The translations under genes were made by a program, and so were the position numbers. Below are positions 1-5,019 of a stretch of DNA of 6,017 bases, one piece after another; positions within the stretch are counted from its first letter, which is position 1; each line of letters opens with the position of its first letter. The stretch is from Candidatus Tayloriibacteriota bacterium (GTDB lineage Bacteria; Patescibacteriota; Minisyncoccia; Phycocordibacterales; JARIHA01): positions 1-6,017 of the forward strand of contig JARIHA010000052.1 of the NCBI GenBank assembly GCA_029288475.1. Reading direction: 5' to 3'. The notes beneath the pieces were generated by a model that saw only the letters and a list, made by a program, of their open reading frames with translations, was not told the DNA's origin and made no database searches.

Positions 1-890
1 GAAATATTGTGTTTGTTGAAGGGTGGTATAGTAATCCAATGAATGACAGAATTTTGCAGGCATACCGAGATGCGGGAACGTTTAATCCTGGTTCTGTTAT
101 TATTCCGCCTATTGTCCCAACACCAACACCAACTCCGACGCCGACGCAAACTCCTTCTTCGACTCCCCAAACTTATAACAATAATAGCTATAATAATTCG
201 GCGCCTTCTCAGTCTGGTGTTCAGGCTCCTACGATTGTTACTTCCGGTTCTCTTACCTTGACCCTTTCAGGTAACAACCCAGCAACTCTATCTGTCGGCA
301 CGACTTACATTGATGTAGGAATTATTGCTACGGATTCTGCGGATACTGTTGTTCCTATTTATGAAAAGGTAAATGGAAAAGATGTAGGGTTGGCGGCATT
401 TTATCATTTGGATACCAGTCATGCTGGCACTTATACAATCATTTATTCAGCAACAGACAGGTTGGGAAATACTGCCAATGTTACGAGAACTGTAAATGTA
501 GTCGATCCTTACGCACATGCAAGCACGCAGTCTGCAGGGCAGTCTGGAGCATCTCAAAGCCCAATTGTTCAGACTGTTAAATCTCAATCTAATACTTCAG
601 CAAAAAGCACCACAAGTGCTATCTTTACACGAACCTTGCGATTGGGTATGTCAGGGTCAGATGTGAGAAGTTTGCAGATGTTCTTGAATAAACACGGCTT
701 TACTGTTGCACAAAGTGGTACAGGATCAGCCGGTTATGAAGGAACATATTTTGGTCCCGCTACTGCCCATGCTCTCACTCAGTTCCAGAATGTGAATTAC
801 GGTACAATCTTACAGCCTGCGGGGCTTACTCAGGGTAATGGATATTTTGGACCAGGTACTATGCGTGTCGTTAATAGTTTCTTTCGTTAG
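1..890 (+). CDS. Secreted surface protein, C-terminal part: Pro-Thr linker, Ig-like domain, peptidoglycan-binding-like domain (5' partial)
   Basis: The reading frame is open to the window edge (Asn-Ile precede the GTG at 9), so this is the 3' part of a longer gene; the GTG is probably internal. Numbering from that GTG, residues 37-53 are a Pro-Thr linker, about 55-70 are Asn/Ser-rich, and about 82-166 look like a bacterial Ig-like (DUF5011/HYR-type) beta-sandwich with the ending DTSHAGTYTIIYSATDRLGN. A Ser/Gln-rich spacer (about 168-205) follows. Residues about 209-262 match the PG_binding_1 pattern (LRLGMSGSDVRSLQMFLN, then YFGPATAHALTQFQ). A second YFGPGT half-motif lies at 279-284. The inferred role is a secreted, modular protein whose tail attaches to the cell wall or surface layer. 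The N-terminal activity, if any, lies outside the window. The visible segment has no catalytic motif. It ends at TAG and converges on the tRNA cluster, with no clear terminator between them. Confidence 0.85.
   Translation, partial: NIVFVEGWYSNPMNDRILQAYRDAGTFNPGSVIIPPIVPTPTPTPTPTQTPSSTPQTYNNNSYNNSAPSQSGVQAPTIVTSGSLTLTLSGNNPATLSVGTTYIDVGIIATDSADTVVPIYEKVNGKDVGLAAFYHLDTSHAGTYTIIYSATDRLGNTANVTRTVNVVDPYAHASTQSAGQSGASQSPIVQTVKSQSNTSAKSTTSAIFTRTLRLGMSGSDVRSLQMFLNKHGFTVAQSGTGSAGYEGTYFGPATAHALTQFQNVNYGTILQPAGLTQGNGYFGPGTMRVVNSFFR
115..168 (+). repeat. Short tandem repeat encoding the Pro-Thr linker
   Basis: A degenerate hexanucleotide repeat (CCAACA, drifting to CCGACG and CCTTCT-like units) encodes alternating Pro-Thr. 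It forms a flexible extracellular linker between the upstream part of the protein and the Ig-like domain. Such tracts can change length by replication slippage. Six-base units keep the reading frame. Confidence 0.6.
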
Positions 891-910
891 TTTTTCTTGA
901 CGGGGAATTG

Positions 911-983
911 TGGGCGATACAGGATTCGAACCTGTGACATCTACAACGTCAATGTAGCGCTCTACCAACTGAGCTAACCGCCC
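911..983 (-). tRNA. tRNA-Val(GAC)
   Basis: The minus strand folds as a standard 73-nt cloverleaf. The acceptor is GGGCGGT/ATCGCCC with one G-U pair, the D-arm is GCTC..GAGC, and the anticodon stem CTACA/TGTAG closes loop TTGACGT, giving anticodon GAC. The variable loop is 5 nt. The T-arm is ACAGG-TTCGAAT-CCTGT. The discriminator base is A. The next bases are CAA, so CCA is not encoded and must be added by a nucleotidyltransferase. It is the last gene of the Glu-Ser-Val cluster. Confidence 0.97.
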
Positions 984-1111
984 GTACTATTATTATTTTG
1001 CGTTATCAACCAAGACAGCTAACCGTACTTATCTTCGAAGTTCTATATTAGCCTATATTTAGATATTTTTCCATAAGGTTTAGTTCCTAATGTTTTTTGC
1101 TATCCACTTTG

Positions 1112-1198
1112 TGGAAGAGATGGGATTTGAACCCATGAGAAGCTTTCGCCCCTGCACGATTTCGAGTCGTGTGCTTTCGACCACTCAGCCACTCTTCC
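1112..1198 (-). tRNA. tRNA-Ser(CGA)
   Basis: A class II tRNA of 87 nt. The acceptor is GGAAGAG/CTCTTCC, with a 3-bp D stem. The anticodon stem CACGA/TCGTG closes loop CTCGAAA, giving anticodon CGA, which reads UCG. The long variable arm pairs AGGGGC with GCTTCT around a GAAA loop, the mark of serine tRNAs. The T-arm is ATGGG-TTCAAAT-CCCAT. The base at the discriminator position is A, followed by CAA rather than CCA. Confidence 0.96.
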
Positions 1199-1227
1199 AT
1201 GAACCGTAGATACTTAGTATTAATCTG

Positions 1228-1299
1228 TGACCCTACAGAGAGTCGAACTCTGCTTCTCGCCTTGAAAAGGCGATGTCCTAACCGATAGACGATAGGGCC
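1228..1299 (-). tRNA. tRNA-Glu(TTC)
   Basis: A 72-nt cloverleaf with acceptor GGCCCTA/TAGGGTC (one G-U pair). The D-arm is GTCT..GGAC. The anticodon stem TCGCC/GGCGA closes loop TTTTCAA, giving anticodon TTC. The variable loop is 4 nt and the T-arm is CAGAG-TTCGACT-CTCTG. The discriminator is A and the following bases are CAG, so CCA is not encoded. It is the promoter-proximal gene of the cluster, about 23 nt from the predicted transcription start. Confidence 0.96.
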
Positions 1300-1328
1300 A
1301 AATTGCTTCATTTAAAATCAGCTTTACC

Positions 1329-1356
1329 ACTATAGCATTTTTTCAAAAAATGGCAA
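1329..1356 (-). promoter_or_regulatory. Promoter of the tRNA-Glu-Ser-Val cluster
   Basis: On the minus strand, TTGCCA (1351-1356, 5 of 6 consensus bases) and TATAGT (1329-1334, 5 of 6) are separated by 16 bp. They point at tRNA-Glu, with a predicted start near 1322 and a short 5' leader. The spacer is T-rich then A-rich. A 9-bp inverted repeat (1314-1322 and 1363-1371) flanks the promoter on both sides. No second convincing promoter was found between the tRNAs, which supports co-transcription. Confidence 0.7.
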
Positions 1357-1430
1357 AAATATGCTGATTTTTTAGAATAACCAGTAACTTTATTTTTTCT
1401 TTATTTTGTATTTTAGGGTAAACTATAACC

Positions 1431-1688
1431 ATGTCAAAAAGATCTGCATTTCTCAGTCTCTCTGTCCTCATCTTTGCAACCAGCGCGTTGTCTGCCAATT
1501 ATTTTTATCCTGGATTGTTTACTGTACCAAACAACCCTATAAGTATTGATCCGCTTCCTGCTTCGCAGTTGGCTGGAGTTTCTGAAGCTGGCAATACGTC
1601 TTCTTCTGAGATCGAAATGGTAACAATTGAGCCAGTTTCTCTGCCCGAGCAGGCTTCCACCACTCTTCCTATTGCTGTGTGGAAATAA
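1431..1688 (+). CDS. Small exported or membrane-anchored protein, 85 aa, function unknown
   Basis: I do not recognise a family. The N-terminus has Lys/Arg at residues 3-4, then a hydrophobic stretch (about 6-22) ending ATSALSA, which reads as a Sec signal peptide or single anchor. The remaining 60 residues are Pro/Ser/Thr/Glu-rich with no cysteine and no enzymatic motif. They look disordered and extracellular. ATG 1431 is the only start that keeps the signal. It lacks a close Shine-Dalgarno; AGGG at 1415-1418 is 12 nt away. A TAAACT hexamer (1419-1424) ends 6 nt before the ATG, so a leaderless start is possible. The gene sits between the divergent tRNA promoter and the 57-aa membrane protein. 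A clean signal sequence favours a real gene, but the short length leaves doubt. Confidence 0.6.
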   Translation: MSKRSAFLSLSVLIFATSALSANYFYPGLFTVPNNPISIDPLPASQLAGVSEAGNTSSSEIEMVTIEPVSLPEQASTTLPIAVWK

Positions 1689-1701
1689 AATAGTATATTT
1701 A

Positions 1702-1730
1702 TTGACAGTCTTTGTTATTGCGCATAAAAT
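1702..1730 (+). promoter_or_regulatory. Near-consensus sigma70-type promoter for the 57-aa membrane protein
   Basis: TTGACA (1702-1707, perfect -35) and TAAAAT (1725-1730, 5 of 6) are exactly 17 bp apart. The predicted start is near 1737, only 13 nt before ATG 1750. This is the strongest promoter in the window. It lies just after the stop of the 85-aa gene, so the small membrane protein can be expressed independently. It also rules out the longer open frame that begins at 1627 as the protein made from this transcript. Confidence 0.75.
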
Positions 1731-1740
1731 TCATACAAAG

Positions 1741-1746
1741 AAAGGA
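1741..1746 (+). promoter_or_regulatory. Ribosome binding site deciding start at 1750
   Basis: AAAGGA lies 3 nt upstream of ATG 1750, a close but usable spacing. It is one of the few Shine-Dalgarno-like sites in this window. Together with the promoter at 1702-1730 it supports the 57-aa start over the 98-aa alternative. Confidence 0.6.
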
Positions 1747-1749
1747 ATT

Positions 1750-1923
1750 ATGACGACATTTGTATTAATCATCGGTGCCGTTTTGCTCTTTGCTCTTTTT
1801 TCATTCAGGGCCTTACTGGCAAGCGTTTCAAAGGCAAGCGTTCAAAATAAGTTTGCATTATTTGATGCCATGGTCGCTGTATTCTTTGCTTGCCTTGCAG
1901 TAATGCTCTTTTTGAAAAGATAG
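1750..1923 (+). CDS. Small two-helix membrane protein, 57 aa, function unknown
   Basis: The protein has two hydrophobic helices, about residues 3-22 and 35-53. They are joined by a short polar segment (SVSKASVQNK) and followed by a basic end (LKR). This is an integral membrane hairpin with no catalytic or metal-binding residues. I do not recognise the family. The 98-aa frame starting at 1627 was trimmed because its first 41 codons overlap the preceding gene and precede the promoter. The gene is monocistronic by its signals: own promoter and RBS, and a terminator 24 nt after the stop. The strong promoter suggests substantial expression. Possible roles include a small subunit or modulator of a membrane complex, but nothing in the sequence selects one. 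Confidence 0.7.
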   Translation: MTTFVLIIGAVLLFALFSFRALLASVSKASVQNKFALFDAMVAVFFACLAVMLFLKR

Positions 1924-1946
1924 TCAATCAACCCTCCAGTAAAATT

Positions 1947-1971
1947 GCGGTGCACAAGCGCCGCTTTTTTT
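1947..1971 (+). terminator. Intrinsic terminator shared by the 57-aa gene and trxB
   Basis: GCGGTGC (1947-1953) pairs with GCGCCGC (1958-1964), one T-G pair, around loop ACAA. A run of seven T follows (1965-1971). This is a strong rho-independent terminator for the plus strand. The T-run overlaps the trxB stop codon (1970-1972, minus). In the minus direction the same stem is followed by AATTTT, so it may also stop trxB transcripts, more weakly. Confidence 0.8.
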
Positions 1972-2923
1972 ATGCGTTCAAGTATGCGTAGATATCCTCT
2001 AGTGCTTTGACAGCATCACCCGCTGCAATGTTATTTTGATGATAGATACCGTCCGTACAGTCACCAGCCGCCCAAACGCCTGACACTGAAGTGCGCTGAT
2101 TGCGGGGGTCAACGACGATCTGCTTGTAAGGGGTCAATTGGACGAGATTCTCTACAAAAGAGGTAGTAGGCAGGAGGCCGATTTCAACAAAGATACCACC
2201 AGTTGCGAGCTCAACTTTCTCTTTTGTTTCTGTATTTGTGTATACCAAAGAAGTTACGAATGAGTCTCCTTTTACTTCGGCGAGCTCTGCGTTCAAGATC
2301 GCTTTCATTTTTGGATTTGAGAGTACCTTCTTTACAGTCACAGGGTCTGCTCTAAAATCATCGCTTCGATTGAGCAGGGTAACGCTCTTGGCGTAGGCGA
2401 GAAGCTGCGCGGACGATTCAAAGGCTGCATTTCCTCCACCGATCACTACAACGTCCTGATCTGCAAAGATAGGGCCGTCACAGGAGGCACAGTAGGTGAT
2501 GCCCTTATGTTCGAAGGTGTCTGCTCCAGGCACAGTAAGCTTGCGTCGGTAGCTTCCAGTCGCAACCAGCACTGTTTTTGTCTTGTACTCTCCCTTAGCC
2601 GTTTTTACAATGAAACGTGCAGATGTTTTCTCCTGGCCTTCTGTGTGATTGGCTGAGTTGGCCGTTACGGTCTCTACGCGTTCACCTTCCTTGATGGTTA
2701 CAATATCGCCAGCATAGGCCACAAGATGTTTTTTAAGATTTTCTGCGAGCTCTGGGCCGGAAATTTTAACGCTTCCTATCCAGTTCTCTATTCCGTCAGA
2801 CACAATGCTCTGTCCGCCAAAGCTTTCAGTCAAAAAAAGCGTCTTGAGGCGCTTGCGTGAAGCGTATACTCCAGCTGCAACTCCAGCTGGACCGCCCCCG
2901 ATAATGATTAGATCGTATTCCAT
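1970..2923 (-). CDS. trxB: Thioredoxin reductase / AhpF-type FAD-dependent disulfide reductase
   Basis: A 317-aa protein, the normal TrxB length. It would pass electrons from a pyridine nucleotide through FAD to a redox-active disulfide and on to thioredoxin or a similar cytoplasmic partner. Visible motifs: FAD Rossmann GGGPAG (9-14), GGQ (36-38), ATG (121-123), redox CASC (145-148) in YCASCDGPIF, second nucleotide-binding GGGNAA (162-167), and FAD motif AAGDCTDG (285-292). The 2'-phosphate motif HRRxxxR of classical TrxB appears as NRSDDFR (185-191), keeping two of the three arginines. The CDGPIF segment, the ILNAELAEVKGD stretch and GGIFVEIGLLPTT resemble the reductase half of AhpF more than E. 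coli TrxB. The AhpF N-terminal double-thioredoxin domain is absent. The start ATG 2923 fits the FAD motif but has no Shine-Dalgarno. Cofactor preference and partner are uncertain. Confidence 0.95.
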   Translation of the reverse strand: MEYDLIIIGGGPAGVAAGVYASRKRLKTLFLTESFGGQSIVSDGIENWIGSVKISGPELAENLKKHLVAYAGDIVTIKEGERVETVTANSANHTEGQEKTSARFIVKTAKGEYKTKTVLVATGSYRRKLTVPGADTFEHKGITYCASCDGPIFADQDVVVIGGGNAAFESSAQLLAYAKSVTLLNRSDDFRADPVTVKKVLSNPKMKAILNAELAEVKGDSFVTSLVYTNTETKEKVELATGGIFVEIGLLPTTSFVENLVQLTPYKQIVVDPRNQRTSVSGVWAAGDCTDGIYHQNNIAAGDAVKALEDIYAYLNA

Positions 2924-2952
2924 AAATATATAAATTAAAAAAGAATATCACT

Positions 2953-2981
2953 ATCATACCGCATAAAGAGACGGCGAACAA
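2953..2981 (-). promoter_or_regulatory. Putative trxB promoter
   Basis: On the minus strand, TATGAT (2953-2958, 5 of 6) is preceded by TTGTTC (2976-2981, 3 of 6) with a 17-bp spacer. The predicted start is near 2946, giving a leader of about 22 nt that is A/T-rich and has no ribosome binding site. The -10 is convincing and the -35 is weak. Confidence 0.5.
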
Positions 2982-2990
2982 GAACATATA

Positions 2991-3018
2991 TTGACTAATA
3001 TCAATTTTATGATATTAA
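2991..3018 (+). promoter_or_regulatory. Putative promoter of the 125-aa membrane protein, overlapped by an inverted repeat
   Basis: TTGACT (2991-2996) and TATTAA (3013-3018) are 16 bp apart and face the gene at 3062. An 8-bp perfect inverted repeat, TAATATCA (2996-3003) and TGATATTA (3010-3017), fills the spacer and overlaps the -10. That is where a repressor would be expected to bind. The region is very A/T-rich, so chance is a real alternative. Confidence 0.4.
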
Positions 3019-3061
3019 TAATATAGAACAACCGTAATGTCGGATCGCAAATTGAAAAATT

Positions 3062-3439
3062 ATGAAAATTTTTGTTTTTGTTTCCGCTATCTTACTCGCT
3101 TGGATTCTTGGGTATGTTGCCAATTGCAGCCTCGGTGGGGTGTTTTGGGAGCTTCCGTGGGCTACGTCCATATGCGTGCCCAGTTTCATTGGATTGATCC
3201 TTGGAAAGGAAAACATCAGGGAATGGTTTGCCTACAATAGGGGAGTCTGCTCAAAGTCGCTCATAGGGCTATCCCTGCTTGCTCTGCCTCCAGTGATGTT
3301 TGCATATTCGGGTTACGATCCAAAAACTATTCCAGGATTTGCAATAATAATGTGCGGAGGTATTTACTTCGTTTCCGGGTACTTCTACTGGAACTGGAAG
3401 CTTGGAGGCAACATTTCATTATTTTCCCGTCACGTTTGA
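3062..3439 (+). CDS. Four-helix integral membrane protein, 125 aa, function unknown
   Basis: Hydrophobic segments lie at about residues 3-22, 33-48, 65-83 and 90-111. They predict four transmembrane helices with short loops and no large soluble domain. Charged loop residues (GKENIREWF, about 48-56) sit between helices two and three. I do not recognise the family and see no transporter or enzyme signature. There are three cysteines (Cys22, Cys38, Cys63) plus Cys98, not in a metal-binding spacing. ATG 3062 is preceded by an A/T-rich stretch without a Shine-Dalgarno. The gene is divergent from trxB with separate promoter candidates and is followed by a hairpin terminator, so it is probably monocistronic. 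Confidence 0.65.
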   Translation: MKIFVFVSAILLAWILGYVANCSLGGVFWELPWATSICVPSFIGLILGKENIREWFAYNRGVCSKSLIGLSLLALPPVMFAYSGYDPKTIPGFAIIMCGGIYFVSGYFYWNWKLGGNISLFSRHV

Positions 3440-3462
3440 ACTTTTACGATTTCACTTTCTCA

Positions 3463-3487
3463 CCCCTGATGACCTCAGGGGGGTTTT
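3463..3487 (+). terminator. Intrinsic terminator of the 125-aa membrane protein gene
   Basis: CCCCTGA (3463-3469) pairs perfectly with TCAGGGG (3475-3481) around loop TGACC. GG and a short TTTT run follow (3484-3487). The stem is strong and the T-run is short. In the minus direction it is followed by TGAGAAAG, so it acts in the plus direction only. Confidence 0.65.
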
Positions 3488-3507
3488 AATTTAAAATTTA
3501 CGTAATA

Positions 3508-3581
3508 AATAGCAATAACAAAACACTTTCTCCGTCCCAAGCTAAGAGTGAGGACTTCGAAAGTGTTTTGTTATTGCTATT
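3508..3581. repeat. Perfect 23-bp inverted repeat (hairpin) immediately downstream of ftsZ
   Basis: The arm at 3508-3530 and the arm at 3559-3581 are exact reverse complements over 23 bp. They are separated by a 28-nt centre that contains a further short pairing, GTCC (3534-3537) with GGAC (3552-3555). The outer edge lies 6 nt after the ftsZ stop codon, so the ftsZ mRNA would end in this stem. The stem is A/T-rich and is not followed by a clean T-run on either strand, so it is not a textbook intrinsic terminator. It could be a terminator variant, a 3' stabilising structure, or a very small palindromic repeat element. Confidence 0.8.
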
Positions 3582-3587
3582 ATTCTC

Positions 3588-4808
3588 TTACTTTAACTTA
3601 GACCTCCTAAGAAATGCTGGCACTGCACCCCAGTCATCATCTGATTCTTCTGCTGCATTAACAGTTTTCTTTTCCTTCTCTTTTTCTTCTACTATTGGCT
3701 GTGCAATGGGAGCGTTCATTTGCTTGCTCTCTTTGATGCTTGGAGCTACTGGCTGAGGCTGGCTCGGAGTCATGATTGTATTGAAGATTTTTCCCTGTTT
3801 ACTATTGTCAGCTTCAACGTTGACTCCTTGAAAGAGACTCTTTTTGAAAGTGGTATCAGGGAAGCCAGATGCAATAACGGTGACTCGCACTTCGTTCTTC
3901 TTGAGTTTGTCATCGTGTACAGTACCGAAGATAACCTTTGCATTTGGATCGATTGATTCGGTGATGACCTTGGCCGCATCTTGAATTTCAAACATAGTAA
4001 GGTCGTCTCCGCCGGCAATAGAGAAGAGTACGCCCTTTGCTCCATGAATAGAGATATCGAGGAGAGGGGAGTTGATGGCCATTTTTGCCGCCTCTTCCGC
4101 TCGCTTTTCTCCGCTCGCTGTACCGATTCCCATTAGGGCTGAACCTGCATTGTCGAGAATTGAACGAACATCTGCGAAGTCTACATTGATGATACCAGGA
4201 GTTGTGATGAGGTCAGAGATACCTTCAACAGCTTGTTTTAGCACTTCATCGCACATTGCGAATGCCTGCTTTGCTGTTGTCTCTTTGCTGATAACGCTCA
4301 TGAGACGATCGTTTGGAATGACGATCAATGCATCTACTGATTTTCGAAGTTCATCGAGACCTTGTTCGGCAAATTTCATTCTCTGTTGTCCTTCAAAAAA
4401 GAATGGCTTGGTAACTACGCTCACTGTAAGGATTCCCATTTCTTTTGCCACTTTTGCTACGACAGGGGCGGCACCAGTACAAGTACCTCCTCCAACTCCT
4501 CCTGCAATGAAGACCATGTCTGCTCCCTTGATGGCTTCCTGGATTTCTTCTTTTGTTTCTTCAGCAGCTCGCTTTCCGAGTTCGGGATTCATGCCGGTTC
4601 CGAGTCCGCGCGTAAGATTTTTTCCAATGTGAATTTTGCGTTTCGCGAGAGAGTTCTGAAGATCCTGTGCGTCTGTGTTGACGGCAATAAACTCAACTCC
4701 CTTTACCTTGGAGCTGACCATGTGATTGACGGCATTTTTTCCTGAGCCTCCGACTCCGATGACTTTGATCCGAGCGAATGCTTCTACCTCTGGTGTGATT
4801 TGTGGCAT
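3588..4808 (-). CDS. ftsZ: Cell division protein FtsZ
   Basis: A 406-aa tubulin-like GTPase that assembles the cytokinetic Z ring at the inner face of the membrane. The N-terminal GTPase domain has VIGVGGSGKNAVNHM (16-30) and AVNTDAQDL (42-50). The nucleotide-binding signature is GGGTCTG at 106-112, in which Cys110 replaces the usual glycine. The T7 synergy loop NVDFADVR (208-215) is intact and supplies the catalytic aspartates to the next subunit. The C-terminal subdomain runs to about 317. A Pro/Glu/Lys-rich linker (about 335-390) leads to the conserved tail AVPAFLRRSKLK, the part that binds FtsA and other anchors. Length and layout are normal. The ATG at 4808 has no close Shine-Dalgarno. 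ftsA lies upstream on the same strand but 886 bp away across an opposite-strand gene, so ftsZ probably has its own promoter. Confidence 0.98.
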   Translation of the reverse strand: MPQITPEVEAFARIKVIGVGGSGKNAVNHMVSSKVKGVEFIAVNTDAQDLQNSLAKRKIHIGKNLTRGLGTGMNPELGKRAAEETKEEIQEAIKGADMVFIAGGVGGGTCTGAAPVVAKVAKEMGILTVSVVTKPFFFEGQQRMKFAEQGLDELRKSVDALIVIPNDRLMSVISKETTAKQAFAMCDEVLKQAVEGISDLITTPGIINVDFADVRSILDNAGSALMGIGTASGEKRAEEAAKMAINSPLLDISIHGAKGVLFSIAGGDDLTMFEIQDAAKVITESIDPNAKVIFGTVHDDKLKKNEVRVTVIASGFPDTTFKKSLFQGVNVEADNSKQGKIFNTIMTPSQPQPVAPSIKESKQMNAPIAQPIVEEKEKEKKTVNAAEESDDDWGAVPAFLRRSKLK

Positions 4809-4821
4809 GATTATTGTTTAA

Positions 4822-4837
4822 TTTCCGGATTCGGAAA
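4822..4837. repeat. Short palindrome in the ftsZ leader
   Basis: TTTCCG (4822-4827) and CGGAAA (4832-4837) form a perfect 6-bp inverted repeat around GATT, beginning 13 nt upstream of the ftsZ start codon. It could be an operator or a hairpin near the ribosome entry site. There is no direct evidence of function. Confidence 0.4.
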
Positions 4838-4863
4838 GCTAATAACTCTCTGTAACTTACGAT

Positions 4864-4894
4864 ATTTTACTCTCGTACGACGATAATAAGTCAA
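4864..4894 (-). promoter_or_regulatory. Weak candidate ftsZ promoter
   Basis: On the minus strand, TTGACT (4889-4894, 5 of 6) and TAAAAT (4864-4869, 5 of 6) are present, but the 19-bp spacer is longer than ideal. Another -10-like TATGAT lies just upstream. One of these should exist, since ftsZ starts after a divergent gene, but the choice is unsure. Confidence 0.35.
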
Positions 4895-4927
4895 TCATAT
4901 CAAAAAGCGTATAAAAAAGAAAAGGGG

Positions 4928-4957
4928 TTGACATTGATGGCTGTTGTTTCCTAAAAC
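4928..4957 (+). promoter_or_regulatory. Upstream candidate promoter for the 125-aa gene at 5060
   Basis: A perfect TTGACA (4928-4933) is followed after 18 bp by TAAAAC (4952-4957, 4 of 6). It would give a leader of roughly 95 nt. The spacer and -10 contain a 7-bp inverted repeat, GTTGTTT (4943-4949) and AAACAAC (4954-4960), that could bind a regulator. Confidence 0.4.
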
Positions 4958-4990
4958 AACCAAATCGCACATAGTAAGCATAGCCTGTGG

Positions 4991-5019
4991 TTGTTATTGT
5001 TGAGTTGATGGTATATAAC
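4991..5019 (+). promoter_or_regulatory. Proximal candidate promoter for the 125-aa gene at 5060
   Basis: TTGTTA (4991-4996, 4 of 6) and TATAAC (5014-5019, 5 of 6) have the ideal 17-bp spacing. The predicted start is near 5026, giving a leader of about 34 nt with no Shine-Dalgarno. With the upstream candidate, this makes a possible tandem promoter. Confidence 0.5.

Noticed and set aside
43..261. A 72-aa Leu/Arg-rich frame inside the surface protein gene
   Set aside because: It is an out-of-frame reading of the Pro-Thr repeat region.
891..910. Terminator between the surface protein gene and the tRNA cluster
   Set aside because: No stem followed by a T-run is present on either strand in this 20-nt gap.
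1087..1311. A 74-aa minus-strand open frame
   Set aside because: It runs straight across tRNA-Ser and tRNA-Glu; the RNA genes explain the sequence.
1424..1429. TATAAC as -10 of the 85-aa gene
   Set aside because: It ends one base before the ATG, which would place the transcription start inside the coding sequence; TAAACT at 1419-1424 fits better.
1627..1749. N-terminal extension of the 57-aa membrane protein to 98 aa
   Set aside because: It overlaps the end of the 85-aa gene in another frame, has no binding site at its ATG and lies upstream of a near-consensus promoter whose transcript starts about 1737.
3007..3240. Open frames overlapping the 125-aa membrane protein on both strands
   Set aside because: They cover the promoter and start region in other frames, have no start signals and lack the coherent four-helix pattern of the chosen frame.
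3453..3532. Direct repeat CACTTTCTC at 3453 and 3524
   Set aside because: Only nine bases match exactly and the flanks diverge; chance in a pyrimidine-rich stretch is sufficient.
3508..3581. Integron attC site or CRISPR repeat
   Set aside because: There is a single unit with no R-box/L-box pattern, no integrase nearby and no repeated spacers; it is a lone perfect stem-loop.
4072..4745. Two long plus-strand open frames opposite ftsZ (186 and 127 aa)
   Set aside because: They are antisense shadows of a highly conserved gene, with Cys/Ser/Phe-rich translations, no start signals and no domain.
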